A stretch of 53,980 bases of DNA from an uncultured Prevotellaceae bacterium (GCA_902786665.1 CADADN010000020.1:1-53980), one strand, 5' to 3'; positions 43,549-52,856 are shown, counted from the stretch's first letter. Translations and numbers: made by a program. Notes: a model not told the origin generated them from the letters alone.

Positions 43549-45039
43549 ATGCAGCAGACATTGACCATCTACAATACGCTCACCAGGAGGAAGGAACCGT
43601 TCGTGCCCCTACACGCTCCCAACGTGGGCATGTATGTGTGCGGCCCAACCGTCTATGGAGACCCGCATCTGGGACACGCCAGGCCCGCCATCACCTTCGA
43701 TATTCTTTTCAGATACCTCAAGCACCTCGGCTACAAGGTGCGTTATGTGCGCAACATCACCGATGTGGGGCATCTTGAGCACGATGCCGACGAGGGCGAT
43801 GACAAAATAGCCAAAAAGGCAAGACTCGAGCAACTCGAGCCGATGGAAATAGCACAATATTACACCAATCGTTACCACCAGGCCATGGAAGCCCTCGGCG
43901 TGCTCCCGCCAAGCATCGAGCCACACGCCACAGGCCATATCATGGAGCAGCAGCAACTCGTCAGGGAAATACTCAGCAATGGTTTCGCCTACGAGAGCAA
44001 CGGAAGCGTCTATTTCGACGTGGAGAAATACAACGAGAAACATGGCTACGGCATACTCTCCGGGCGCAACCTCGACAATGTCATCAATGCCAGCCGTGAA
44101 CTCGACGGGGTGGGGGAGAAGCGCAACCAAGCCGACTTCGCCCTGTGGAAGAAGGCACAGCCCGAACACATCATGCGATGGCCCAGCGAGTGGAGCGACG
44201 GATTTCCAGGATGGCACTGCGAGTGCACCGCCATGGGAAGGAAATATCTCGGAGCCAAGTTCGACATCCACGGTGGAGGCATGGACCTCATCTTCCCGCA
44301 CCATGAATGCGAGATAGCACAAGCCGTGGCAAGCCAGGGCGAGCAGATGGTGAAATACTGGATGCACAACAACATGATCACCATCAATGGGCAGAAGATG
44401 GGAAAGAGCCTCAACAACTTCATCACACTGGAGCAGTTCTTCACCGGCAACAATCCCACGCTCACACAGCCTTTCTCGCCCATGACCATCAGGTTCTTCA
44501 TCCTCTCTGCACACTACAGGGGCACCGTGGACTTCTCCAACGAGGCACTAAAGGCCAGCGAGAAGGGACTTGAGAGGCTCCTCGATGGCATCAGCGACAT
44601 GGCACGCATACAACCCGCCAAAGAGTCAGACCAAGCCACGCACAAACTGGTGGCGGCATTGAGGCAGAAGTGCTATGACGCCATGAACGACGACCTGCAG
44701 ACACCCATGGTCATCAGCCACCTTTTCGAGGCATGCCATCACATCAACATCATCCTCGACCACAAGGCCAACATCAGCGCCGAGGACTTGAAGGAACTCT
44801 CTGAGACCATGCAACTCTTCACTTTCGACCTCCTTGGACTAAGACCGGAAAAAGGCAACTCCAGCGATGCACGCGAGGAGGCATATGGGAAAGTTGTCGA
44901 CATGGTGCTCGCCTTGAGGGCGAAGGCCAAGGCAGCCAAGGACTGGGCCACCAGCGATTTGATACGCGATGAACTCACCGCTGCCGGATTCGAAGTGAAG
45001 GACACCAAGGACGGTGTGACTTGGAAACTCAACAAATAG
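43549..45039 (+). CDS. cysS: cysteinyl-tRNA synthetase
   Basis: CysS charges tRNA-Cys. The 496-residue class I enzyme has the HIGH-type motif GDPHLGHAR, the zinc ligands in [19 protein letters not shown] and [10 protein letters not shown], and the KMSKS loop as KMGKSLNN near residue 285. The C-terminal helical domain and a short tail are present. Length is normal. It starts a plus-strand run of four genes. Confidence 0.98.
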   Translation: MQQTLTIYNTLTRRKEPFVPLHAPNVGMYVCGPTVYGDPHLGHARPAITFDILFRYLKHLGYKVRYVRNITDVGHLEHDADEGDDKIAKKARLEQLEPMEIAQYYTNRYHQAMEALGVLPPSIEPHATGHIMEQQQLVREILSNGFAYESNGSVYFDVEKYNEKHGYGILSGRNLDNVINASRELDGVGEKRNQADFALWKKAQPEHIMRWPSEWSDGFPGWHCECTAMGRKYLGAKFDIHGGGMDLIFPHHECEIAQAVASQGEQMVKYWMHNNMITINGQKMGKSLNNFITLEQFFTGNNPTLTQPFSPMTIRFFILSAHYRGTVDFSNEALKASEKGLERLLDGISDMARIQPAKESDQATHKLVAALRQKCYDAMNDDLQTPMVISHLFEACHHINIILDHKANISAEDLKELSETMQLFTFDLLGLRPEKGNSSDAREEAYGKVVDMVLALRAKAKAAKDWATSDLIRDELTAAGFEVKDTKDGVTWKLNK

Positions 45040-45063
45040 CTTGCAACACAACAGAATGCCACT

Positions 45064-46161
45064 ATGAGCAAAACAAGGAAATGCCCCGCTTGCGGGCGAG
45101 ATATCTTCATGTACGCACAAGTATGTCCCTACTGCAAGGCAGAGACACATTTCACTTCCATCGACGAGAAACCGCAACAGGAAGACATCGAGGAAGAGGT
45201 GGTGCCGACATACGAACCTGAAGACGTGGAAGAGGAACCCTCCTCCGACAAGAAAGCAGAGGAATCTTCCTCCGACAAGAAGGAAGAAGAGCATTCCTCT
45301 GAGAAAGAGAAGGAAGAGGGGAGGTTGGGCAAATACATCGACCATCTCAAGAAAGACAAGGATAAGGTGAAGAAACAATACCAGAAGAAAATCAAAAGCA
45401 AGTATTCCGGCTCCACCATCTTGATTGCTTCTGTCATCACCATCCTTTCCATCATCGTCCTCGCACTATACATCGCAAAAAGCTCCATGGACCAAGGGAC
45501 ATTCAGACTTGCCAACTCCGTGGACAACACGATGAAGGAGGTGCTCGACAGCGTGGAGGGCAAACTCATCCTTCGCTCTACAACCGTCGTGGCCAAATTC
45601 CCCGACAAGGACAAGCATTGCTTGTACTACCTCCAGGACAACCATTTGTACATCTTCGATGCCAAGGACAAGTCTACCAATGAAGTCAACCTGAATGAAC
45701 TCAACGCCAAGGCTGTCGTTGATTTCAAAGGAAGCGGAGTCCAAAACGCATATTGCAGCCCCAACAAGAACTACATCATCATCATCGCTGCCCGCAATGC
45801 CGCCAACTCGGAGTTCGGACTTTACCGACTGGGCACCGACCCTGACAGCCCGACGTTGGAATACATCGACAGGGGAGCTGTCAAACAAGAGACTGACGGA
45901 TACACGGTGCAAGCATCGGGGCGCACGGCCAAATACGACACCAATGGCAACAAGGTGAGCGGTATGACTGAAGCTGAATGGGAAAGCATACCGAAGAAAC
46001 AGGTGGAAGATAACAAGTCAAAGAAGTCCACACAAGAGACCAAGCCCAAGAAAGCAGAACTGCCCAGCAGGGAAGCCATCAACGAAGAGGTTAGGCGCGC
46101 TGACATCAACATCGACATCGACCCGCCATCACAAAAACCACAGAAACCTGAGTTACCATGA
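45064..46161 (+). CDS. zinc-ribbon membrane protein of unknown function
   Basis: The 365-residue protein starts with a zinc ribbon (RKCPACGRDIFMY, QVCPYCKAET). A highly charged Glu/Ser/Lys linker and a Lys-rich stretch follow, then one membrane helix near residue 125 (ILIASVITILSIIVLALYIA). The extracytoplasmic part has strand-rich segments like a partial propeller (KHCLYYLQDNHLYIFDAKDK, YCSPNKNYIIIIAARN) and ends in a Lys/Pro/Glu tail. I do not recognise a named family. It overlaps the SGNH gene by 4 nt. Confidence 0.7.
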   Translation: MSKTRKCPACGRDIFMYAQVCPYCKAETHFTSIDEKPQQEDIEEEVVPTYEPEDVEEEPSSDKKAEESSSDKKEEEHSSEKEKEEGRLGKYIDHLKKDKDKVKKQYQKKIKSKYSGSTILIASVITILSIIVLALYIAKSSMDQGTFRLANSVDNTMKEVLDSVEGKLILRSTTVVAKFPDKDKHCLYYLQDNHLYIFDAKDKSTNEVNLNELNAKAVVDFKGSGVQNAYCSPNKNYIIIIAARNAANSEFGLYRLGTDPDSPTLEYIDRGAVKQETDGYTVQASGRTAKYDTNGNKVSGMTEAEWESIPKKQVEDNKSKKSTQETKPKKAELPSREAINEEVRRADINIDIDPPSQKPQKPELP

Positions 46162-46988
46162 CATCATCGCCGATATTGAAAAGGATGGCTCTCGTCTTGG
46201 TCACGATGTGTATCACCATCAACCTTCCCGTCAATGCACAGGCGTTGTTCCAACATCCATGGCAGGGAAAACGAGTGGCCTATTTCGGAGACAGCATCAC
46301 TGACCCGAGAAACAGCGGGTCGCAACGCAAATGGTGGAACTGGCTGCAGGACTGGCTCGGCATCGAACCTTTCGTCTATGCTGTCAGTGGAAGGCAGTGG
46401 AACGACATACCCAACCAGGCGGAAAAGTTGAAGGCTGAGCATGGCGACGACTTCGACGCCATCCTCATCTTCATCGGAACCAACGACTTCAATGCCGCCG
46501 TTCCCATAGGGGAATGGTATGCCGTCACGGAGGATTCCGTGGAGGCTGCCGTCCACCGCCCCAAGGCGATGGCTTTGAGAAGGCACCGCACGCCGTCGAT
46601 GAACAAAGACACCTATCGCGGGCGCATCAACATCGCTATGCAGCGAATCAAGGAGATGTTTCCCACCAAGCAGGTGGTGCTCATCACTCCCATCCATCGC
46701 GGATATTTCTATGGCAACGAGAAGAACATCCAACCCACTGAGGCATACACCAACGAGATTGGGGAGTGGATTGATGCCTATGTGGAGAGTGTAAAGGAGG
46801 CTGCCAACATCTGGGCCGTACCCGTCATCGACCTCAACGCCACTTGCGGTTTCTACCCTCTTGTCAAGGAGCATTCCGTCTATTGCCATAATGAAAAAGA
46901 CGAGCTCCATCCCAACGACAACGGACACATCCGCATGGCTCGCACCATGATGTATCAGCTCCTTGCATTGCCCTGCACTTTTGAGTGA
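46158..46988 (+). CDS. secreted SGNH/GDSL hydrolase
   Basis: The 276-residue esterase-type hydrolase has a signal peptide ending VNAQA and the four SGNH blocks: YFGDSITDP (nucleophile Ser), AVSGRQWND, IFIGTNDFN and DELHPNDNGH (catalytic Asp and His). It probably removes acyl groups from a glycan outside the cytoplasm. The substrate is unknown. It is translationally coupled to the zinc-ribbon gene and lies 128 nt before a second, double-domain esterase. Confidence 0.88.
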   Translation: MTSSPILKRMALVLVTMCITINLPVNAQALFQHPWQGKRVAYFGDSITDPRNSGSQRKWWNWLQDWLGIEPFVYAVSGRQWNDIPNQAEKLKAEHGDDFDAILIFIGTNDFNAAVPIGEWYAVTEDSVEAAVHRPKAMALRRHRTPSMNKDTYRGRINIAMQRIKEMFPTKQVVLITPIHRGYFYGNEKNIQPTEAYTNEIGEWIDAYVESVKEAANIWAVPVIDLNATCGFYPLVKEHSVYCHNEKDELHPNDNGHIRMARTMMYQLLALPCTFE

Positions 46989-47008
46989 TCATAGAGGCCC
47001 CAGGATTT

Positions 47009-47093
47009 CTAGTATCACTAGTTTTCCTAGTTTTCCTAGGGCCTCCTAAATCCTCCTATTATCTCCTATAATCTCCTAAAACCTCTTATAATA
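47009..47093. repeat. 9-10 bp tandem repeat CTAGTTTTC changing to CCTATAATCT
   Basis: Four 9-bp CTAG units run into five 10-bp CCTANNATCT units, in the gap between the SGNH hydrolase stop and the double-domain esterase start. Confidence 0.8.
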
Positions 47094-47116
47094 AAAACCT
47101 CCTATCCCCGCAATCT

Positions 47117-48751
47117 ATGAAAAAAAGTCTCCTCTTGACGGCTCTTGCCCTCATCCTCACCCTCAACTTGACCGCACAGGTGAAACCACAAGGCGTGGAA
47201 GACGTGAACAAAGTGGTGGACAACACCATCGACAGCCTTGAAAAAGTCAGGCAGGCACGTGTCGTGCCCGGCAGCAGCCGGCGTGGCTCCAACCCCGTGC
47301 TCTTCCTCGTGGGAAACAGCACCATGCGCAACGGGACTTTGGGCAATGGCAACAACGGACAGTGGGGCTGGGGATACTATGCCGAGGATTTCTTCGACAA
47401 AGAGAAAATCACCGTGGAAAACCAAGCCTTGGGGGGCACCAGCAGCCGCTCTTTCTATCGGGTGTTCTGGCCCGACATCCGCAAGGCGCTCAAACCTGGC
47501 GACTGGGTCATCATCAGCATCGGACACAACGACAACGGACCATACGACACAGGAAGGGCGAGGGCCAGCATTCCCGGGGTGGACAAGGACACCGTGCTAC
47601 ATGTCAACGTGCAGGAAATCAACAAGGGAGACACCACCTACCGCGCTGAGGATGTCTATAGTTATGGAGGATATCTCAGACGGTTCATCAACGAGACGCG
47701 TGCCGCCGGAGCTTTCCCTGTGCTGATGTCGCTCACGCCGAGAAACGCCTGGGAGGACGGGCACGTGGTGAGGAAGCCTCACAGTGAGTGGTGCCGCCTC
47801 GTGGCGGAAGAACAACAGGTGCCGTACATCGACCTCAACGACATCTCCGCACGCAAACTCGAAACTTTTGGACCGGAGAAGATGAACTACCATTTCTTCG
47901 GCGACAAGATACACACCAGCAAGTTCGGGGCGGTGCTCAACGCCCGAAGTGCCGCCGAGGGAATTGCTGCTTGCGACCATCCGTGGATAGCCTTCCTCAA
48001 ATCGTGCCTCGTCGGAGTGGAACCACCCACGGCAGAGGTGGAGAGGGAGGAAGGCAAGCCGGTGGTGTTCCTCACCGGCGACAGTACGGTGAAAAACGCC
48101 GACAAGGACAAGGATGGCATGTGGGGATGGGGGGCCGTGGCCTACGACATCTTCGACCCGCAGAAAATCACCGTGGCCAACTGCGCCATGGCGGGACGCT
48201 CCTGCCGCACCTTCCTCAACGAGGGACGGTGGGACAAGGTGTACAACAGCATACAACCAGGCGACTACGTACTCATTCAGTTCGGACACAATGACGTGGG
48301 AGCCATCGACAGCCTCAAGGAAAGGGCCGACATCACCGGAACGGCTGATACCTGCCATGTTTACAAACTTAAGTCCAACGGCAGGTACGAGGTGGTCTAT
48401 TCTTTCGGATGGTACCTGCGGAAGTTCATCAACGACGTCCGTGAGAAAGGCGCCACGCCCATCCTCGTCTCGCTCACACCGAGAAACATATGGCGCGACG
48501 GACACATCGAGCGGCGCAACGACTCCTATGGAAAATGGTTTCGTGAGGTGGTGGAGCAAACAGGCGTGGAGTTCATCGACGTCCACAACATCACCGCCGA
48601 CAAATACGACAAGATGGGTGAGAAGAAAGTGGCTGCTTTTTTCAACCATGACCATACGCACTCCTCGCTCAAAGGTGCCAAGGAAAATGCCAAGAGTGTG
48701 AAGACGGGGCTGAAGCAAATAGGGTCGTCGCTAGCGAAATTTTTAAGGTAG
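47117..48751 (+). CDS. double-domain rhamnogalacturonan acetylesterase-like protein
   Basis: The 544-residue secreted protein (signal peptide ending LNLTAQ) carries two tandem SGNH domains of the CE12/rhamnogalacturonan acetylesterase type. The first (about residues 55-285) has VGNSTMRNG, IGHNDNG and GDKIHTSKFGA. The second (about residues 310-540) has TGDSTVKN, FGHNDVG and HDHTHSSLKGA. The nucleophile Ser, the GHND block and the D-x-x-H block are kept in both; the first has GNS in place of GDS. It probably deacetylates pectin-type glycans, although no pectin-cleaving gene is nearby. Confidence 0.88.
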   Translation: MKKSLLLTALALILTLNLTAQVKPQGVEDVNKVVDNTIDSLEKVRQARVVPGSSRRGSNPVLFLVGNSTMRNGTLGNGNNGQWGWGYYAEDFFDKEKITVENQALGGTSSRSFYRVFWPDIRKALKPGDWVIISIGHNDNGPYDTGRARASIPGVDKDTVLHVNVQEINKGDTTYRAEDVYSYGGYLRRFINETRAAGAFPVLMSLTPRNAWEDGHVVRKPHSEWCRLVAEEQQVPYIDLNDISARKLETFGPEKMNYHFFGDKIHTSKFGAVLNARSAAEGIAACDHPWIAFLKSCLVGVEPPTAEVEREEGKPVVFLTGDSTVKNADKDKDGMWGWGAVAYDIFDPQKITVANCAMAGRSCRTFLNEGRWDKVYNSIQPGDYVLIQFGHNDVGAIDSLKERADITGTADTCHVYKLKSNGRYEVVYSFGWYLRKFINDVREKGATPILVSLTPRNIWRDGHIERRNDSYGKWFREVVEQTGVEFIDVHNITADKYDKMGEKKVAAFFNHDHTHSSLKGAKENAKSVKTGLKQIGSSLAKFLR

Positions 48752-48756
48752 GTTTT

Positions 48757-48828
48757 CCTGGTATCCCTAGGGTTTCTAGTATCCCTAGTATTCCTGGTAT
48801 CCCTAGGGTTTCTAGTTTCCCTAGAACC
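48757..48828. repeat. 9-bp tandem repeat CCTGGTATC/CCTAGGGTT with 36-bp duplication
   Basis: Eight 9-bp units form two near-identical 36-bp halves between two convergent genes. The last unit encodes the stop and final codons of the minus-strand barrel protein. Confidence 0.85.
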
Positions 48829-50836
48829 TCCATCTGAGTTGCAGGGCGAGGTCTGTCTTTGAGGAGTGGTCGATTTGCTGGTAACTGCTTGAGATGTGGT
48901 CGCGGTCGAAGTATTTGGTGGTGGAAAGATGCGCCACGAGGGTGAGACCGCTTCCGAGACTGGCACGAGCCGACACGGAGCACCGCAAACCCTCACCCTC
49001 GAAGGAAAGATAGGAATAGGCGTACATCACCCCTTGTTCGTAGGCGTAGACACGGCTGTCGTAATCGTCGGTGTGGAAGTAGCCGATGTTGCCTGTCAGT
49101 CGCAGCCAATGGTGTGTGTAACCGGCACTTCCCGATGCCATCCATCCCATGCTCTGTTGCTCGAAGTCGCAGAACGCCAAGTCCATATTGGCACCTATGC
49201 GCCAGTTGCCTGCATTCACCGTGCCACTGAGGCGAGCGCGATGCGTGGTCTTCGTGAGCATGGCCGTTTGTTCCGTATTGTCATATCCTCGCATCTTCAC
49301 TCGATAGCGGGCGGTGAGCGACACCCTGTCGGTGGCGTAGCGCACCTGTACGAGGTTGTCCCATGCGTCCGACGACACGCTCGCCTGGTATTTCGCCCAT
49401 GGGAAGTAGGCGTAGTCGGTGTAGGCCATCAGTTGCAGTTGACGGGTGGCCTGCCATTTGACCCCTACATACACGCCGCTTTCGTTCTGCACCCTGCCAC
49501 CCTCGTTGAAGCCGTTGGCGCGGATGGCATTGTATTTCTTCCCATAGAATCTATAGAGTGCCATCAGCGACAGTTGTGAAGATGGCGTGAAGGCCAGGGC
49601 GTTGGTGGTGGCGATGGCGCCGCAGCCACCCGTGGCCGTCTCTCCGTGGAAGGAAAAGAGGTGACCGGTGTAGCCATAGTCTGTGCTAACGTTCCAGTGG
49701 TTCTTTCCCATGGCATAATAGCGGCGATAGGTCACCGACGTGTCGGGGGCGAGCGCCTTGTCATAGGTGGTGTTGACGACGGTGGCTCCTATGCGAAACC
49801 CTTTCGTGCGGTAGGCGACATGGCCGCCTGCCGTGGTTTCAGAGGAGTTGTTCTTCTTTGCCATTTCCGTGGCGGTGCGATGGTAGCCGTCGGTGACGAT
49901 GGAGGAGATGGGGGTGGAAGTGTCGATGGAGTCGGTCTTGCCCAACGTGGCGTCCACCTTTCGGTAGGAGGCGAATGCTGTGAGTTCCAACCCCTGTGCC
50001 ACCTCCACCGTGGCGGCACCGCCTTGCAGGTAATTGCCGGGGGTGCGGGCGGTGTGTGCCCGCAGACCGTCGGCCTTGTAGCCAAGGGAGGAGAGCACCG
50101 ACATCTTCCCCGTGCTGAAACTGTTGCCCATCACCAGTCCCATGCCAAAGGAGGCGCGGTAGCGTCCTAACACGAGGGTTTTTACTTTTCCTAGTCGGTG
50201 GGCTTCTGTAAAAAAGGAGTAATAGTCATAGCCCATGCTGTTCTTGTTGGCAAAGAAGGGCTCGCCGGCATCCTGTGCGCCGAGCAGTCCTATGCGCAGG
50301 CGGTCGGAATAACTGAAGTTGTACCTCACGGTGTGGCGGTAGGGATAGCCGAGATAGCCTTTCTTGTCGCCATGTCGCTCATAGAAGGGGATGTTGAAGT
50401 CGGCCACCACGTCGTGACGCCCGTATTTCAGCACGTCGCTCCAACGTGGCGTGGTGCGAGGCTTCTGTTCGCCGCAATAGACGAAATGGGTGAGGAGACA
50501 GCGGGTATGGTAGTCTATCGATGTCACCATCGCCAGTTCGCCCAACGTCTTCATTCCACCATAATAATAGATATAGACTTGCAGGTCCTCCACCTGTTGC
50601 TCGGTGAGGAAGGGGAACTGCAGCAGTTGTTCGCGTGTGGCAGTGTTGATGTCAAGGGGGTGTTGCTCCAGGTCGCAGAGCATCTCGTAGGTGTCCTCCC
50701 ATTCCGCACTCTCCACATCCTCCTGGGTGGACAGTTCGCCGAGCAAGACTTCCCAAGGACGTTGCTCCTGAGCGGCAGCAGTCAGGACAACGAGCAGGAA
50801 AAGAACAATGGCTTTGATTTTTCTCGACATTCTCAT
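48821..50836 (-). CDS. helix-hairpin-helix / outer-membrane barrel protein
   Basis: The 671-residue protein has a signal peptide (IVLFLLVVLTAAAQ). A ComEA-type helix-hairpin-helix region follows at about residues 55-110 (HPLDINTATREQLLQFPFL, YYGGMKTLGELAMV), then about 500 residues of alternating strands with Tyr/Arg-rich turns, ending WRF as outer-membrane barrels do. HhH modules usually bind DNA, and this family in Bacteroidota has no tested function. The start at 50836 is chosen for the signal peptide; 50830 is equally possible. Its promoter lies in a tandem duplication. Confidence 0.82.
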   Translation of the reverse strand: MRMSRKIKAIVLFLLVVLTAAAQEQRPWEVLLGELSTQEDVESAEWEDTYEMLCDLEQHPLDINTATREQLLQFPFLTEQQVEDLQVYIYYYGGMKTLGELAMVTSIDYHTRCLLTHFVYCGEQKPRTTPRWSDVLKYGRHDVVADFNIPFYERHGDKKGYLGYPYRHTVRYNFSYSDRLRIGLLGAQDAGEPFFANKNSMGYDYYSFFTEAHRLGKVKTLVLGRYRASFGMGLVMGNSFSTGKMSVLSSLGYKADGLRAHTARTPGNYLQGGAATVEVAQGLELTAFASYRKVDATLGKTDSIDTSTPISSIVTDGYHRTATEMAKKNNSSETTAGGHVAYRTKGFRIGATVVNTTYDKALAPDTSVTYRRYYAMGKNHWNVSTDYGYTGHLFSFHGETATGGCGAIATTNALAFTPSSQLSLMALYRFYGKKYNAIRANGFNEGGRVQNESGVYVGVKWQATRQLQLMAYTDYAYFPWAKYQASVSSDAWDNLVQVRYATDRVSLTARYRVKMRGYDNTEQTAMLTKTTHRARLSGTVNAGNWRIGANMDLAFCDFEQQSMGWMASGSAGYTHHWLRLTGNIGYFHTDDYDSRVYAYEQGVMYAYSYLSFEGEGLRCSVSARASLGSGLTLVAHLSTTKYFDRDHISSSYQQIDHSSKTDLALQLRWRF

Positions 50837-50857
50837 GGCATCGAAGGTAATACTACC

Positions 50858-51003
50858 GCAAAGATAGTGCAAACCGAGTGGAATGCAAAGCAAAAAACGA
50901 AGTTTTTGCTTTCATTCCCGAGGTGCAGCCTATCTTCGCCCAAGCAAAGATAGTGCAAACCGAGTGGAATGCAAAGCAAAAGACGAAGTTTTTGCTTGAG
51001 GCA
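50858..51003 (-). promoter_or_regulatory. 86-bp tandem duplication carrying two promoters
   Basis: Two copies, the second partial, of an 86-bp unit each hold TTTG, 19 nt and TATCTTTG on the minus strand. The elements are at 50886-50889/50859-50866 and 50972-50975/50945-50952. Both point at the helix-hairpin-helix barrel gene. Confidence 0.8.
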
Positions 51004-51111
51004 ACAAAATAGTGGTCTACATCAACGGTGCAAAGGAGAAGGGAATGGTTAATAGGAGAAAATGTGCTGTAAAAAAATCCGAAATATGAGAAGATATTGC
51101 AAAAAAAAATG

Positions 51112-51119
51112 TATATTTG
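51112..51119 (+). promoter_or_regulatory. promoter -7 element before the small ORF
   Basis: TATATTTG fits TAnnTTTG and is 22 nt before the start codon of the 29-codon ORF at 51142. No clear -33. Confidence 0.5.
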
Positions 51120-51141
51120 CACAGAAATCAAAATCTTTACG

Positions 51142-51231
51142 ATGAAGATTTCCAAAGTAATGCGATATCAGTTGGATATGACGTTACAGAGATTTGTAAG
51201 ACAACACTTTGAATCAATAAAGCAATTGTAA
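51142..51231 (+). CDS. 29-residue small ORF upstream of the secreted protein
   Basis: An ATG at 51142 opens a frame of 29 codons ending in TAA, 2 nt before the ATG of the next gene. The peptide begins MKISKVMRYQLDM, is basic and has no signal peptide. Its position between a -7 element and the next start, with near-zero spacing, suggests translational coupling or a leader peptide. Short ORFs arise by chance, so this is a candidate only. Confidence 0.4.
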   Translation: MKISKVMRYQLDMTLQRFVRQHFESIKQL

Positions 51232-51233
51232 TT

Positions 51234-51755
51234 ATGAAAAAGACAATCAAACTTATCGTATGTGCATTCTGCATGCTGATGCCTCAGTTTGGTATGGCAC
51301 AATCGAATTGGGATGCGGCCACTTGCATGGACATCTGCACCATATTGATAGAACAGGGCAGCGTGACTGACAATGTGCTTGTGCGTGGATATGGCTACAA
51401 ACTGGTCAACAATATCCCAATAGGCGATGACTATTCAAACGGCTATCTCTCGCTCTACACACTCAATATGACATGTGATGTAAATGGCAACATCGTGCGT
51501 CTTGGACAAAATGGTGTAAGCAACTATCTGTTGATAGGCTACGGCCCTGATGACGAGATGTCTATAGCCACGGCTTTCTTCTCTGCTGCCAACGCAGCGA
51601 AATTCCGGCAACAAGCCATCGATGCAGGATTCCAGAAAACCCGCACCGTAAAAGGAGAAACCTATTATAGTGCACCAGGTGTGGAAATGTCGGAATCATC
51701 GAAAAGATTTGGACGTTACACTGCCTATAGCTTCGCATTCAAACTGGATATGTAA
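51234..51755 (+). CDS. secreted protein of unknown function
   Basis: This 173-residue protein has a clear signal peptide (IKLIVCAFCMLMPQFGMAQ). The mature part of about 150 residues is strand-rich with two nearby Cys (ATCMDICTI) and no catalytic signature. I do not recognise the family. The next gene is 102 nt away, so it is not clearly in an operon except with the small ORF. Confidence 0.7.
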   Translation: MKKTIKLIVCAFCMLMPQFGMAQSNWDAATCMDICTILIEQGSVTDNVLVRGYGYKLVNNIPIGDDYSNGYLSLYTLNMTCDVNGNIVRLGQNGVSNYLLIGYGPDDEMSIATAFFSAANAAKFRQQAIDAGFQKTRTVKGETYYSAPGVEMSESSKRFGRYTAYSFAFKLDM

Positions 51756-51857
51756 CTTGTTCCATGACTTGGAATTCGGGTGCAGGCTTGAATGGTAAAT
51801 GGTTTCATAGGCCATCAAATATCAAGGTGGTGTCATGAGAAGCCATTGTAATCACTT

Positions 51858-52739
51858 ATGAGACATATAGGGTATCATTTATTGGCGATTCTCACCATCG
51901 CGATATGGGGAGTGACGTTTGTCAATACGAAAGTGCTGCTGCAACATGGTTTGCAGCCGATGGAGATTTATCTGCTGCGTTTCATCGTGGCCTATCTCTG
52001 CATATGGACAATCTCTCCCCGGAAGATGCTCTCGCAGTCATGGGCCGATGAGGGGTTGTTCTTTCTCCTGGGGGCTCTTGGGGGGACATTGTATTTCGTG
52101 GCGGAAAACACGGCCATCAAATACTCCTATGTCAACAACGTGGCGTTCATTGTCTGCACCGCCCCCCTCCTTACGATGCTCCTTGCCTTCTTTTTTATGA
52201 AAAACATGAAGGCTACGGTTCCTCTGGTGTTAGGTTCCATCACCGCCTTGGTGGGCGTGGGCATGGTCATCTATAATGGTCATTTCGTACTGCAACTGAA
52301 TCCATTGGGCGACGTGCTGGCCCTGACCGCTGCTTTCAGTTGGGCGGTCTATAGCATGATCATCAAGAAAGTCTCCTCTCGTTACACTGCCGCTTTCATC
52401 ACTCGCAAGGTGTTTTTCTATGGCATTGTGACCGTACTTCCGCTGTTTCTTTTCAAGCCTTGGCATTTTCCACTTGAAGGACTTCTGCAGCCAGCAGTAG
52501 GTCTCAACTTGCTGTTCCTTTCCCTGGTTGCCTCCTTCCTTTGTTTCATGTGGTGGAATGCCACCGTGAAGAAAATCGGCGTCTTGTCCACCAGCAACTA
52601 TATCTACCTGAATCCCATCACCACGGTGCTGGCCAGCGCGTTGGTCCTTGATGAGCCAATGACCTTCATGGCCTATCTTGGCAGTGCACTCATCCTCGTG
52701 GGTGTGTATGTCGCCAATAGGAAAGCAGACGCACCATAG
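51858..52739 (+). CDS. EamA/DMT family transporter
   Basis: The 293-residue inner-membrane protein has ten predicted helices in two EamA repeats. The first runs to about residue 140 and includes WGVTFVNTKVLLQHG and FVAENTAIKYSYVNN. The second includes GDVLALTAAFSWAVYSMIIKK, SNYIYLNPITTVLA and LDEPMTFMAYLGSALILVG. Members export metabolites such as amino acids. The substrate is not predictable. Confidence 0.93.
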   Translation: MRHIGYHLLAILTIAIWGVTFVNTKVLLQHGLQPMEIYLLRFIVAYLCIWTISPRKMLSQSWADEGLFFLLGALGGTLYFVAENTAIKYSYVNNVAFIVCTAPLLTMLLAFFFMKNMKATVPLVLGSITALVGVGMVIYNGHFVLQLNPLGDVLALTAAFSWAVYSMIIKKVSSRYTAAFITRKVFFYGIVTVLPLFLFKPWHFPLEGLLQPAVGLNLLFLSLVASFLCFMWWNATVKKIGVLSTSNYIYLNPITTVLASALVLDEPMTFMAYLGSALILVGVYVANRKADAP

Positions 52740-52747
52740 GAGGGGGG

Positions 52748-52790
52748 AGCTCAAGAGGTTCGAGGAGTTCAAGGAGGATGAGAGGCTCAA
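52748..52790. repeat. degenerate GAGTTCAAGG repeat after the EamA gene
   Basis: Four to five loose copies of GAGTTCAAGG with 8-10 bp spacing follow the EamA stop. Confidence 0.45.
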
Positions 52791-52856
52791 GTTATTTCCA
52801 TACTCAATGATGTTTTCCCAACAAATTGCAAGTTTTATGCTTGCTTGAATGAAAAT

